64,000 bases of DNA from Synergistaceae bacterium (GCA_009783355.1 WRHH01000011.1:1-64000); one strand, 5' to 3'; shown: positions 17,273 to 26,653, counted from the first letter of the stretch. Numbers and translations are program-made. Notes: generated from the letters alone by a model not told the origin.

Positions 17273-18346
17273 GTGGTGAATGATCCTGACAAAAGTGTAA
17301 CGCCCTCAACGTCTATTGAATCAGATGCCGACATTTATAATAGTATCCGCAATACACTTGCACAAGCACGTATCAGAGCATATTCTGCAATTAATTTTGC
17401 GATGGTTGAAGCATATTGGGATATCGGTCGGCAAATAACAAAAGCACAGAATAATAACCCGCGTGCCGAGTACGGCAAGCAGTTGTTGAAATATTTAGCG
17501 GATAATTTAACGATAGAATTTGGCAAAGGCTTTGATGAGAGTAGTTTACGACGCATGCGTCAGTTTTATCGTATATTCCCAAATCGTGCCGCACTGTGGC
17601 ACGATTTGAGCTGGTCGCATTATCGATTGCTCATGAAGATTGAGAACGACACTAGGCGCGAGTTTTACGGTAGAGAGTGCGTTGAAGCAGCTTGGAGCGT
17701 TAGGCAACTCGAGCGGCAAATTAACTCGTTCTTTTACGAGCGATTACTTGCGACACAAAAAAGCGGACGTGATAGCGTCAAAAAGGAAATTCAAACACTT
17801 GAGCCGAAAACTGACCCGGATTATATTCTCAAAGACCCGTATATTTTGGAGTTTCTCGACCTTAAAGAGAAGCGTGAATACCACGAAAGCGAATTAGAAC
17901 AGGCGCTTATTGATAAATTACAGGAATTCCTTCTTGAACTCGGAAAAGGTTTTTCATTCGTTGCGAGACAAAAGCGTATAACAATAGATGGAGACCATTA
18001 CTATATCGACATTGTATTTTACAACTACATTCTGAAGTGCTTCGTGGTTATAGACCTTAAAACAGGTAAACTAACTTATCAGGATATCGGGCAAATCGAC
18101 TTCTATGTACGATATTTCGAGGATAAAATAAAACTGCCGGAAGATAATCCAACAATCGGTATTATTCTCTGTGCCGACAAAAATGATGCAATGGCAAAAT
18201 ACTCGGTATTATCCGATAAGGATAACCTGTTCGCCTCAAAGTACATGTTATATTTGCCCACAGAAGAAGACTTAAAACGTGAAATAGAACGCGAGTGTGA
18301 AGCTATTGAGCGGAAACGCAAGTTAAAGAATGAAGATAACGAATGA
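17273..18346 (+). CDS. YhcG/DUF1016-family PDDEXK nuclease-domain protein
   Basis: A 357-residue protein. The N-terminal DUF1016 helical domain is visible (ARIRAYSAINFAMVEAYWDI, GRQI, YGKQLLKYLADNL, FGKGFDESSLRRMRQFYRIF, LSWSHYRLLMKIEN). The C-terminal half is the PD-(D/E)xK core: ALIDKLQEFLLELGKGFSFV, the Asp in YYIDIVFYNYIL, and IDLKTGKL carrying the D-x-K pair, then IGIILCADKND. Members are predicted nucleases often carried next to restriction, toxin or integron genes. The start (GTG 17273 or nearby) follows AGGAGG at 17261-17266. It sits ahead of the NTPase/TPR pair, which suggests a small accessory island, but there is no overlap to prove a shared operon. Confidence 0.85.
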   Translation: MVNDPDKSVTPSTSIESDADIYNSIRNTLAQARIRAYSAINFAMVEAYWDIGRQITKAQNNNPRAEYGKQLLKYLADNLTIEFGKGFDESSLRRMRQFYRIFPNRAALWHDLSWSHYRLLMKIENDTRREFYGRECVEAAWSVRQLERQINSFFYERLLATQKSGRDSVKKEIQTLEPKTDPDYILKDPYILEFLDLKEKREYHESELEQALIDKLQEFLLELGKGFSFVARQKRITIDGDHYYIDIVFYNYILKCFVVIDLKTGKLTYQDIGQIDFYVRYFEDKIKLPEDNPTIGIILCADKNDAMAKYSVLSDKDNLFASKYMLYLPTEEDLKREIERECEAIERKRKLKNEDNE

Positions 18347-18460
18347 ACGATACAACTGATCGGATTTCGATAAATTATTAATTGAGTGTAAACGTAACTA
18401 TAGGCTATAATGAAATAGTTATTGAAAGATAGGACCTTTCACATGGGGGGAGCAATTTGT

Positions 18461-19780
18461 ATGATGTATGCAAATAATATTAAGGACATAGCAAACGCAT
18501 TCAATCCTAGTCCTTTAAAGGGAGAACAACTAAAAGAGTTTTATTGCGATGAAACAATGAAATATAGAACAGGCGATGAATTCTCTTCCCCCACTGATAA
18601 TATTCTTGAGGCATGTAAGATGCCCTCAGATAAAAATGTCTTTTTATTAATGGGACATGAAGGATGCGGAAAAAGCACTGAACTTAATGAAATGTCAAGT
18701 AAACTCGTCAAAGAAGGTTATAAGGTTTCCACAGTGCTCTGTAAAGAAAACTTGGACTTAATTAATATTGTCTACACCGATCTCTTGATTTTAATGGGCG
18801 AGGCATTGGTTAGAATCGCAAACGAAGTTGGGTGTAAATTGGATGGAAAGACAATAGAAGAGCTTCTGTCTTTCTGGCCAATTGAAAAAGAGAGGGTTAC
18901 CACCTCTGAAAAATCTTCAGAACTCTCAGCAGGCGCCGAAGCGCAAATTGGCGCCCCGTCCTTTTTTACAAGAATACTGAATTTATCGTGGAGTTCAAAA
19001 GCTGAACTACGATACAACACTATAAGGAGAGATGAAAGCAGGGAGAAAATGAAGCAGAGCGCAAGCGACTGGTTGTCAATGCTAAATACGATAGCGGATA
19101 GTGTTACTGAGAAGATGGAGGGAAAACAGCCTATTCTTATTTTTGAGGATTTGGATAAAATTACCAACCTTGACGTAATATATGAGATATTCTGTAATTA
19201 TGCAACTACAATGTCCGGAGTTTCCTTCCCCGTTATCTACACTTTTCCAATTGAGTTCTCCTATTCTCCTCGATTTGCCTCTTTATACGGATATTATGTT
19301 CCAAACACGTTGCCCATGATTAAACTTAAGAGCATTGATGATAAACTTTTTAAAGCAGGGGTTGATGTTGTTATGAAAATCATAAGTAAACGAGTTGAAT
19401 TAAGCCTATTTGACAAAAATGTTTTAAAAAAATTGATAGTTAAGACCGGAGGTTCCTTGCGGGACTTATTTTCGAGCATCATCACTTCAGCTAAAAGGGC
19501 AAATCGCAGAAAATCGCCTACTATATCTATGGAAGATGCAAATCAGGCGTTGATGGAACTCAAATCTTCCCTCACACGCCGCATTGAAGAAAAGCACTAT
19601 AATTTCCTAAAGAAAATATGTAAAGGAGAACGGCAGAGAATTGAAAACAAGGAGATGCTTTTGGAGTTGCTACAAGCACATGCCGTTTTAGAGTATAATT
19701 CAAAGCGTTGGCATGACGTGCATCCGTTAGTCAGGGATTTTTTGGATGAGCAGGGGTTATTAAACAGTGAGCAACAGTAA
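18461..19780 (+). CDS. P-loop NTPase (AAA/KAP-like), predicted conflict-system component
   Basis: A 439-residue protein. Walker A is FLLMGHEGCGKSTELNEMS and Walker B is QPILIFEDLDKITN, placed as in KAP/NACHT-like ATPases. The region about 130-210 is polar and variable; the rest is helical, with a likely winged-helix end (KEMLLELLQAHAVLEYNSKRWHDVHPLVRDFL). ATG 18461 is chosen because GGGGGGAGC at 18445-18453 is well placed. The downstream TPR gene begins 14 bases before this stop, so the products are translationally coupled and probably work together. Such ATPase plus repeat-protein pairs are typical of bacterial sensing or defence modules, but no characterised system is recognised here; function is inference. 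Confidence 0.72.
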   Translation: MMYANNIKDIANAFNPSPLKGEQLKEFYCDETMKYRTGDEFSSPTDNILEACKMPSDKNVFLLMGHEGCGKSTELNEMSSKLVKEGYKVSTVLCKENLDLINIVYTDLLILMGEALVRIANEVGCKLDGKTIEELLSFWPIEKERVTTSEKSSELSAGAEAQIGAPSFFTRILNLSWSSKAELRYNTIRRDESREKMKQSASDWLSMLNTIADSVTEKMEGKQPILIFEDLDKITNLDVIYEIFCNYATTMSGVSFPVIYTFPIEFSYSPRFASLYGYYVPNTLPMIKLKSIDDKLFKAGVDVVMKIISKRVELSLFDKNVLKKLIVKTGGSLRDLFSSIITSAKRANRRKSPTISMEDANQALMELKSSLTRRIEEKHYNFLKKICKGERQRIENKEMLLELLQAHAVLEYNSKRWHDVHPLVRDFLDEQGLLNSEQQ

Positions 19781-21908
19781 TGCGGATTCGTACCATACTT
19801 TAGGCTGGGTGTTGAATCATTCAGAAGAAGGATTCTATTTTCTGATTGCGCCTGATAACGTTCAGCTGGAAGTGGCGGAACTATACTCTGGATCCAATAT
19901 TGCAATATACGATTACAAAAAAGAACAGAATTACCAATATTATTTTCAAGCAATAGAAAGTTTTGTGAACGCTAACTCGAAAGCTGGCGCCTATTTCTTA
20001 TTAAATCTCCAACTTGCGTTGCAGAGCGACACCGATATTCAAAGATTGAATTTCAGCCGGGATATGCTGGATAGACTCAAAAAAAATATTTTCTTCTGCG
20101 TGACGCAGCGTATGGATGATACCCTGTCGAGACACGCGACTGATTTTTATTCTTATATAAAACTGAGGATTTTTTTCCAGGAAGAAAGCGCGAGGGAAAC
20201 CGAAAAACGCCATATTAATCCAAGTGGATTTGATCTAAGTTCTGGCGTAGATAAAGCTGACGAAGTCGACTTTACGCGCTCCCCTGCATATCTCCTGTCG
20301 CAAGCAATCTCATTCAGTAATCAGGCAAAAGAATTATCTGCTGAATTCCGCTATAGTGACGCTCTGCACCTGTTACAGCGCGCTTTAACCATCCGGGAAA
20401 AAATTAGGGGCGTGGATCACACTGATACCGCAAACACTTACAGCAACATCGCGTTGGCCTACACAAACCTTGGCGATTACACTAAAGCTCTGGAGTGGAA
20501 TCAGAAAGCTCTGAGTATCCGCGAGAAAGTACTGGGCGTGGAACACCCCGATACAGCAACCACTTACAATAATATTGCGTTGGTCTATAAAGACCAAGGT
20601 GATTATGCGAAGGCTCTGGAGTGGAATCAGAAGGCTCTGGATATCTACGAGAAAATTCTGGGCAATGACCATATCGATACCGCGATCGCTTATAACAACA
20701 TCGCGGGAGTCTATAATAACCTCGGTGAATACGCTATGGCTCTTGAATGGTATCAAAATGCATTGGGAATCCATGAGAAAGTTCTGGGTAAAGAGCACCC
20801 CTCTACCGCAACCATTTATAATAATATCGCGTTGGTCTACTCAAACCAAGGCGAATACGCAAAAGCTTTGGAGTGGAATCAGAAAGCGCTGGAAATCAGT
20901 GAAAGAGTTCTGGGTAAAGAACACCCATTAACCGCAACCGCTTATAATAACATAGCGTTGGTCTTCTCAAACCTCGGAGAATACACGAAGGCGCTTGAGT
21001 GGTATCAGAAGGCTCTGGAAATCCACGAAAAAGTTCTGGGCAAGGAGCACCCCTCTACCGCAACCACTTATAACAACATCGCGTTCATTTACTATAACCA
21101 AGGCGAATACGCGAAGGCTCTTGATTGGTATCAGAAGGATTTGGATATCAGCGAAAAAGTTCTGGGCAAGGAGCACATATCTACCGCAACCACTTATAAC
21201 AACATCGCGTTGGTCTACTTAACCCAAGGCGAATACGCGAAAGCTCTCGAGTGGTTTCAGAAGGCGCTGGATATCAGAGAGAAAGTTCTGGGCGTGGAAC
21301 ACCCATCTACTGCATCCACTTATAACAACATCGCAGGAGTCTATTATAAACAAGGCGAATATGCGAAGGCTCTTAAGTGGAATAAGAAAGCTTTGAAAAT
21401 CAGAGAGAAGGTTCTGGGCGTGGAACACCCCACAACTGCAACCACTTATAACAACATCGCAGGAGTCTATTATAAACTAGGCGAATATGCGAAGGCTCTT
21501 AAGTGGAATAAGAGGGCTTTGAAAATCAGCAGGAAAGTTCTGGGCGCGGGACACCCCACAACTGCAACCATTTATAACAACATCGCAGGAGTCTACACAA
21601 ACCTCTGTGAATACACGAAGGCTCTTGATTGGTATAAGAAGGATTTGGATATCAGCGAAAGAGTTCTGGGCAAGGAGCATCTCGATATCGCAACCACTTA
21701 CAACAACATAGCGGTGGTCTATATAAAACAAGGCGATTACGCCAAGTCTTTGGAGTGGTACGGCAAGAGTTACAGAATACGCTTGCGCAGATTAGGAGAA
21801 TTGCACCCTTATACAATAGAAACTATAAACGGCCTGAAAACAGCCTATCAAAACACTGAACTGCCGGAGCCGTTTGATCAATGGCTCCAAAGAAATTTTG
21901 TTATTTGA
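19767..21908 (+). CDS. TPR (kinesin-light-chain type) protein with N-terminal conflict-associated domain
   Basis: A 713-residue protein starting at GTG 19767, inside the end of the NTPase gene. Residues 1-150 form a separate domain; its segment DIQRLNFSRDMLDRLKKNIF followed by RHATDFYSYIKLR resembles the LNxxRD ... FW ... APDFWS segment found beside ATPase and effector modules in many cyanobacterial and Bacteroidota sensor proteins. From about residue 190 to 690 there are about twelve 42-residue repeats of the form YAKALEWNQKALEIREKVLG, then (V/K)EHPSTATTYNNIALVY. Near identity at DNA level (126-bp unit) points to recent repeat expansion. No membrane segment or signal peptide. Probably the recognition or scaffold partner of the NTPase. 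Confidence 0.8.
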   Translation: MSNSNADSYHTLGWVLNHSEEGFYFLIAPDNVQLEVAELYSGSNIAIYDYKKEQNYQYYFQAIESFVNANSKAGAYFLLNLQLALQSDTDIQRLNFSRDMLDRLKKNIFFCVTQRMDDTLSRHATDFYSYIKLRIFFQEESARETEKRHINPSGFDLSSGVDKADEVDFTRSPAYLLSQAISFSNQAKELSAEFRYSDALHLLQRALTIREKIRGVDHTDTANTYSNIALAYTNLGDYTKALEWNQKALSIREKVLGVEHPDTATTYNNIALVYKDQGDYAKALEWNQKALDIYEKILGNDHIDTAIAYNNIAGVYNNLGEYAMALEWYQNALGIHEKVLGKEHPSTATIYNNIALVYSNQGEYAKALEWNQKALEISERVLGKEHPLTATAYNNIALVFSNLGEYTKALEWYQKALEIHEKVLGKEHPSTATTYNNIAFIYYNQGEYAKALDWYQKDLDISEKVLGKEHISTATTYNNIALVYLTQGEYAKALEWFQKALDIREKVLGVEHPSTASTYNNIAGVYYKQGEYAKALKWNKKALKIREKVLGVEHPTTATTYNNIAGVYYKLGEYAKALKWNKRALKISRKVLGAGHPTTATIYNNIAGVYTNLCEYTKALDWYKKDLDISERVLGKEHLDIATTYNNIAVVYIKQGDYAKSLEWYGKSYRIRLRRLGELHPYTIETINGLKTAYQNTELPEPFDQWLQRNFVI
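20350..21850 (+). repeat. 126-bp tandem repeat array encoding the TPRs
   Basis: About twelve imperfect 126-bp units inside the TPR gene, each containing a version of ACTTATAACAACATCGC. The central units are the most alike. This array is a recombination hotspot and copy number may differ between strains or assemblies. Confidence 0.85.
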
Positions 21909-21965
21909 TACTGACATTGATTGGATACGATGATGTCTTCTCAAGACACGAGGTTCACTCTAGTC

Positions 21966-22046
21966 CTTGAGCCGCCGTATACGGAACCGCACGTACGGCG
22001 ACTTTGGAGGTCGGTAGCGATTTCTCTCCCCTTCCTACTTGGTTGC
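21966..22046 (+). mobile_element. 3' end of a group II intron (domains V-VI), relic
   Basis: CGCCGTA (21973-21979) pairs with TACGGCG (21994-22000) around a short inner helix closed by a GAAC-containing loop, with an ACG bulge-like element, as in domain V. Downstream, GGAGGTCGGTAG and CTCCCCTTCCTACTTGGTT match the layout of domain VI and the 3' splice end of bacterial class C-like introns. No maturase or domains I-IV precede it, since the TPR gene ends at 21908; only the tail remains. Judged by eye, not by covariance model. Confidence 0.5.
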
Positions 22047-22052
22047 TTATGT

Positions 22053-22086
22053 GGGGGCTGTTCCTTGCTGAGCTGTTATAGCCCCC
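22053..22086. terminator. GC-rich inverted repeat between convergent genes
   Basis: GGGGGCT at 22053-22059 pairs with AGCCCCC at 22080-22086. It lies between the convergent TPR and Ig-domain genes and may stop transcription, although no T run follows on either strand. The ends GGGGCTGTT and GTTATAGCCCC also resemble the termini of the MITE-like family seen at 29 and 57 kb. Confidence 0.4.
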
Positions 22087-22116
22087 AACACGATATGTTT
22101 TTATTCTTGTCTATCT

Positions 22117-23202
22117 TTATTCCGAATTTGCGAATTTTAAATTCCGAAATATATAAAGTCCGGTTAGCAACAGAGAAATGACTGTAAATATCGTGTTACA
22201 GCCGCTGCCGCCGCTCTTGTCCGATTCTACCCGGTCTTTTAGTTCTGTCAGATCTTTCGGTTTTATCGGTTCTGTTGCGTCTTTTTTGAGTTTTCCTTTT
22301 CCAACTAAAGCTATCTGCCCGGTTACTGATCCATTTTGTAAATGGTCAAGGTCATATCTTCCTCCATCCTTAATAAAAGCCGTCAGGTAAACAACATTTG
22401 GCGGCGGCATAGACGGGAATAAATATGGATCCGGTCTCATCATTATAAGCCAAAATGCATACATACCATCATCGTAGTCCATCCATTCCACATGTTTCAG
22501 GAACTCTCCGTCATTTGAGGAAGTAATATTCAGTATCAATACTTCTTCCACTTCTTCTAATTTTTTAAATTCTTCATCGAACGAGGATGCGGTTAACAAC
22601 AAGTTACATACCGCCGCTATTTTTCCGTTTTGCCCACTCCTCTGAAATTCTGCTTCAAAATAGGGAAGGGGAACAGCTTCAATATCATCAGTGTTAAGCA
22701 GTTTTTTTGCAATTGTTTCGGCTATCGATTTTTTGATAACAACATTTCCATCAACAATTTCAAAATTGTCCTCGCTAAATCCGGATAGTTTTGCCGAAAC
22801 CTCATTTTTATCTGAGAAAAATCGAGGATTCGCTCTTTGTATATCTGATTCTACAACTTCCACCACACATTCAGATGTGAAATTGCCGTCTACCGTTGTT
22901 ACAGTGATAATCGCTGTCCCGGGGGTTTTCCCTGTAACCCATCCATAGCCCGGTACTCTAATATCGTAACCTGATGTTATTGTCGCTATCGCCTCATTGC
23001 TGCTGCTCCATACAACATTCTTATTCGTTGCGTTCGCAGGCGTAACTGTTGCATTAAGTTCTACCCACTCATATATTGATGTTCCTCCAATCGATATTGT
23101 CATACTACGCTTGTCCAGCGACACTCCGGTTACTGGCTCTCCTGCAAAAGCAGGGCACGTGAATAGAATTGCCAACAACATGAAAAACAACATTCTTTTC
23201 AT
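22117..23202 (-). CDS. Secreted Ig-like (BIG2) protein with Synerg-CTERM-like tail
   Basis: A 361-residue protein. Signal peptide MKRMLFFMLLAILFTCPAFA, then a BIG2 Ig-like domain at about 23-125 (VTGVSLDKRSMTISIGGTS; LNATVTPANATNKNVVWSSS; GTAIITVTTVDGNFTSECVV). The middle (about 130-320) is unrecognised. The C-terminus has SGGSGCN, a hydrophobic helix (TIFTVISLLLTGLYIF) and a short basic tail, the form of the Synerg-CTERM sorting signal known from Synergistetes exported proteins, with the conserved Cys after Gly/Ser. This predicts processing and anchoring at the cell surface. It is the clearest taxonomic clue in the window. Confidence 0.78.
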   Translation of the reverse strand: MKRMLFFMLLAILFTCPAFAGEPVTGVSLDKRSMTISIGGTSIYEWVELNATVTPANATNKNVVWSSSNEAIATITSGYDIRVPGYGWVTGKTPGTAIITVTTVDGNFTSECVVEVVESDIQRANPRFFSDKNEVSAKLSGFSEDNFEIVDGNVVIKKSIAETIAKKLLNTDDIEAVPLPYFEAEFQRSGQNGKIAAVCNLLLTASSFDEEFKKLEEVEEVLILNITSSNDGEFLKHVEWMDYDDGMYAFWLIMMRPDPYLFPSMPPPNVVYLTAFIKDGGRYDLDHLQNGSVTGQIALVGKGKLKKDATEPIKPKDLTELKDRVESDKSGGSGCNTIFTVISLLLTGLYIFRNLKFANSE

Positions 23203-23477
23203 TTATACTATTCTCCTTTCGATAATCTATACTGTAACTACTCCGTCAGCTGGCTGTAGTTCTACGGAACTTCTATTTTGAGCGCCTAATAAACAAAGAT
23301 AAGTGTATGGAGGAATAAAGTAGAAAAAACTATTGTACGCATTTCTTGAAAAGTAAAAATATAGTACCACAAAAAGCAATCTTTTATCATTTAACGGAAG
23401 TGAAATCACAACAACAGTGCGATCATTTAGTTATCGTGTCCGCACTGCTTTTGTCACTTTAACGTTTTCAGCGCTTA
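23203..23477. other. Intergenic stretch with no recognised feature
   Basis: About 275 AT-rich bases between two minus-strand genes. The promoter of the Ig-domain gene should lie at the left end (ribosome site AAAGGAGAA just before its ATG). No RNA gene or repeat was seen. Confidence 0.5.
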
Positions 23478-23798
23478 TTATTTAAGCTTGTCCCATTTTA
23501 ATAATTTACCGCCCGTGTCATACATCATTTCATCGGTTCTCACAGATTCCGAATTTGCATCGTATTCTTCGGATTTGGTTATCTCACCGGCGCTGTTATA
23601 GTAAGTGCACCATGACGATTCGATTTTTCCTAATTCGTCATACTGGGCGCCCTTGATTTTTGTAATGCCTTTTACTGTACGGGCTTCGGCGCTGTCGATT
23701 ATCTCTACGCCCTCTTCATACCAAGTGTATAAGTCCACTTCCATGGTTTCAATAAGTCCGTCTTTGCCGTAGATCTTAAGACACATCACATCTTTCAT
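23478..23798 (-). CDS. Small hypothetical protein with YD-like repeats
   Basis: A 106-residue cytoplasmic-looking protein. It has MORN/RHS-like wording with alternating aromatic and Gly/Asp turns (IYGKDGLIETMEV; QYDELGKIESSWCTYYNSAG; MMYDTGGKLLKWDKL), suggesting three short beta-hairpin repeats. No signal peptide. It lies immediately downstream of ileS on the same strand with a 56-base gap. Function unknown; it may be a remnant of a longer repeat protein. Confidence 0.55.
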   Translation of the reverse strand: MKDVMCLKIYGKDGLIETMEVDLYTWYEEGVEIIDSAEARTVKGITKIKGAQYDELGKIESSWCTYYNSAGEITKSEEYDANSESVRTDEMMYDTGGKLLKWDKLK

Positions 23799-23854
23799 AT
23801 TGCCTGCCGTCCCTTTACTTTCAAAATTTAGTATTCCATTAAAAATTGCTGCTT

Positions 23855-26653
23855 TTACCCTTTCATAACCTCAGTGCAGCGCGGGCACAGTTCTGAATCT
23901 TTGTTCTCCGAATTAAAATACCTCCAGCAGCGAGGGCATTTATTCATCGTGTCCGCCGCTTTTGTAACTTTTACGACGTATTCCGTATCGTTGTCAACTG
24001 TCCCGCCGCTTAAGCCGTCCGCCCATGAAAACTTGGAAACAATGCCAATCTCCTCAAGTTCTTCATTAGTGAAAGCGTTCATTACTTCGTCAAGTTCCTC
24101 GCATTTTTGAACCTGCACGCAAGCTTCAAGCGGCTGCCCTATGAGGCCAGCGGCGCGCGCCTGCTCAAGCACGCGGCTCTGCGCTCCCCGGAGTTTCATT
24201 ACTTTATCCCAAAGGTCATCAAGCTCTTTATTTATTAGCTTTTCCTCAACTTCCGGCCAGTCGGACATAAAAATCGTTTCAGGAAGGGAGACGTCTATTT
24301 TTCTCATCTCCTGCCACACTTCCTCGCAAGTGAAGCTCAATATAGGAGCAAGCATCCTTGTAATAGCGGATAGAATTACCCACATCGCGCTTTGTGCGCT
24401 ACGGCGCGGCAGGGAATCAGTTGGTTCCGCGTAAAGCCTGTCTTTGCTAACGTCTAAGTAAAACGCGCTGAGCTCGTTCACGCAGAATTGATGAATGGCG
24501 TTTGCCGCAATATGGAATTCCGCTTCCTCGAACGCTCTCGTTACTTTCTGCGTTATACGGTTCAACTGAGACAGTATCCATTTATCCATCCTCAGCAGTT
24601 CATCGTGCTGCAGCATGTCTACGCGCGGGTCAAACCCCTTAAGGTTTCCTAAGAGGAAACGGGCGGTATTCCTTATTCTGCGGTAAGTCTCAGAATGCGA
24701 TTTTAGTATATCTTTTGAACAACGCACGTCATTCCTGTAATCCGTCGAAGCTACCCAAAGCCTCATCACGTCGGCGCCGAATTCGTCTATTACTTCCTGC
24801 GGGGCTACGACGTTTCCGACGGATTTTGACATTTTGCGCCCTTCCCCATCCATCGTGAACCCGTGTGTCAAGATTTCATTGTACGGAGCTCTCCCTCTCA
24901 CCGCAACTGAGATCAAGAGTGAAGACTGGAACCAACCGCGGTGCTGATCGGCGCCTTCAAGGTAAAGAGTACACGGCCATTCTAGTTCAGGCCATTCCTT
25001 CGACTCCAGCACTGAAAAATGGGAACAGCCCGAATCAAACCAAACGTCAATTATATTGTTGTCCTTGCGCATGTTCTTTGAACCGCATTTATCGCATGTG
25101 GCAATGGCGCCGAACAGTTCCTGCGGCGTGTTCTTCCACCATAAGGTGCAACCATCAGGCGAATTTCTGACCTTCTCTGCGAACGCGCGGACAGATTCAC
25201 CGGTAAGCTTGAATTCTCCGCAGTCCTCACAAACCATAGCCGGAATGGGAACTCCCCATATGCGCTGCCTGCTTATGCACCAGTCCAATCTGTCGCGCAC
25301 CATGTTGTAAATTCTGTCGTGCCCCCATGCGGGTATGAATTTTATTTCGTTATCTATACATTCGAGCGCTCGTGCTTTGAAGTCTGACACTGAGATGAAC
25401 CATTGTTCGGTAGCGCGGAATATTATGGGCTTTTTGCATCTCCAGCAGTGTGGATATGAATGCGTCATTTTCACTTGTTTCAGAAGGCGCCCGCGTTCAT
25501 CTATTAGCGACAACGCTTTTTTGCCGCCGTTTTCAAGGTCAAGCCCGCCGACGTGAGGAGTATCCTTCACGAAAATTCCGCTTTCATTTACGGGATTATA
25601 AATTTCGAGTCCGTAGCGTATTCCCGTCTCATAGTCCTCAACTCCGTGACCGGGCGCGGTGTGGACACAGCCTGTTCCTGAGTCAAGCAGTATATAATCG
25701 GCGAAGAGCAACGGTATTTTACGCTCATCTAAATACGGATGGATTGCGTATTCCCCTTCAAGCTCCGATCCTTTGCAAACCTTAATGGCTTCCCCGAAGT
25801 TTATCTTCGTCGCCTGCTCAATTGAATCCTTTAGTTCAGTCGCAATTAAGCAAACTTTATCCTCCACTTCATAAAACCCGTATGAGTAATCCTGATGAAT
25901 GGCAACTGCAAGGCTCGCGGGAAGAGTCCATGGAGTCGTTGTCCATATAACAACATGAACGTTTTTATCCATTTTCTTTGACAATTCCGGCATGGGATAC
26001 GCCACGTAAACCGAGGGTGAAGGCTCGTCCCAATACTCGATTTCTCCAGCGGCAAGAGCCGTTTGGCAATCGATGCACCAGTGGACGGATTTGAGCCCTC
26101 TGCTTACGTATCCCTTATCTACCATCGTAGCGAAAGCAAGAAGTTCAGTCGCTTCATAGTCCGGTTTCAGGGTTACATACGGGTTGCTCCATTCTCCAAG
26201 CACTCCAAGCCGTTTAAATTCTTCTCTTTGTATTTCAAGGAATTTGTAAGCGTAAGCGGTGCATTTTTCGCGCAATTCAACAGCGTTGAGCTTATTTTTG
26301 TCCTGTCCCTCTCCTTTTAGGAAGTTGAGTTCAATAGGAAGCCCGTGAGTGTCCCAACCGGGAACGTAAGGAGCGTACCATCCGGTCATTGACTTATATT
26401 TTGGGAAAAAGTCCTTAAGTATTTTATTGAAAGCTGTCCCTATGTGAAGGTGTCCGTTAGCGTAGGGAGGTCCGTCGTGCAGGATAAATTTCTTATCCTT
26501 TTCGGCGCCCTTTCGCGCATTAATCATCTTGTGATATGCGTCAATTTCCTCCCAGAACTTCAAAAACTCCGGTTCTCGTTTTGACAGGTTCGCGCGCATT
26601 GGAAAATCTGTTTGCGGCAAATTTAAAGTTGCCTTATAATCTTGAACGCTCAT
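23855..26653 (-). CDS. ileS: Isoleucyl-tRNA synthetase
   Basis: A 932-residue class I synthetase that charges tRNA-Ile. HIGH motif is in PPYANGHLHIGTAFNKILKD and KMSKS in GRKMSKSVGNVV. The CP1 editing domain (TTPWTLPASLAVAIH; GTGCVHTAPGHGVEDYE) and the C-terminal zinc finger (CPRCWRYF ... CPRC) are present, so this is the bacterial IleS1 type. CGGAGG lies ahead of the ATG. No T-box leader is visible in the 150 bases upstream. Confidence 0.97.
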   Translation of the reverse strand: MSVQDYKATLNLPQTDFPMRANLSKREPEFLKFWEEIDAYHKMINARKGAEKDKKFILHDGPPYANGHLHIGTAFNKILKDFFPKYKSMTGWYAPYVPGWDTHGLPIELNFLKGEGQDKNKLNAVELREKCTAYAYKFLEIQREEFKRLGVLGEWSNPYVTLKPDYEATELLAFATMVDKGYVSRGLKSVHWCIDCQTALAAGEIEYWDEPSPSVYVAYPMPELSKKMDKNVHVVIWTTTPWTLPASLAVAIHQDYSYGFYEVEDKVCLIATELKDSIEQATKINFGEAIKVCKGSELEGEYAIHPYLDERKIPLLFADYILLDSGTGCVHTAPGHGVEDYETGIRYGLEIYNPVNESGIFVKDTPHVGGLDLENGGKKALSLIDERGRLLKQVKMTHSYPHCWRCKKPIIFRATEQWFISVSDFKARALECIDNEIKFIPAWGHDRIYNMVRDRLDWCISRQRIWGVPIPAMVCEDCGEFKLTGESVRAFAEKVRNSPDGCTLWWKNTPQELFGAIATCDKCGSKNMRKDNNIIDVWFDSGCSHFSVLESKEWPELEWPCTLYLEGADQHRGWFQSSLLISVAVRGRAPYNEILTHGFTMDGEGRKMSKSVGNVVAPQEVIDEFGADVMRLWVASTDYRNDVRCSKDILKSHSETYRRIRNTARFLLGNLKGFDPRVDMLQHDELLRMDKWILSQLNRITQKVTRAFEEAEFHIAANAIHQFCVNELSAFYLDVSKDRLYAEPTDSLPRRSAQSAMWVILSAITRMLAPILSFTCEEVWQEMRKIDVSLPETIFMSDWPEVEEKLINKELDDLWDKVMKLRGAQSRVLEQARAAGLIGQPLEACVQVQKCEELDEVMNAFTNEELEEIGIVSKFSWADGLSGGTVDNDTEYVVKVTKAADTMNKCPRCWRYFNSENKDSELCPRCTEVMKG

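Noticed and set aside
20350-21850. Regular repeats considered as a CRISPR array
   Set aside because: Repeats are contiguous 126-bp coding units of a TPR protein without unique spacers; no cas genes nearby.
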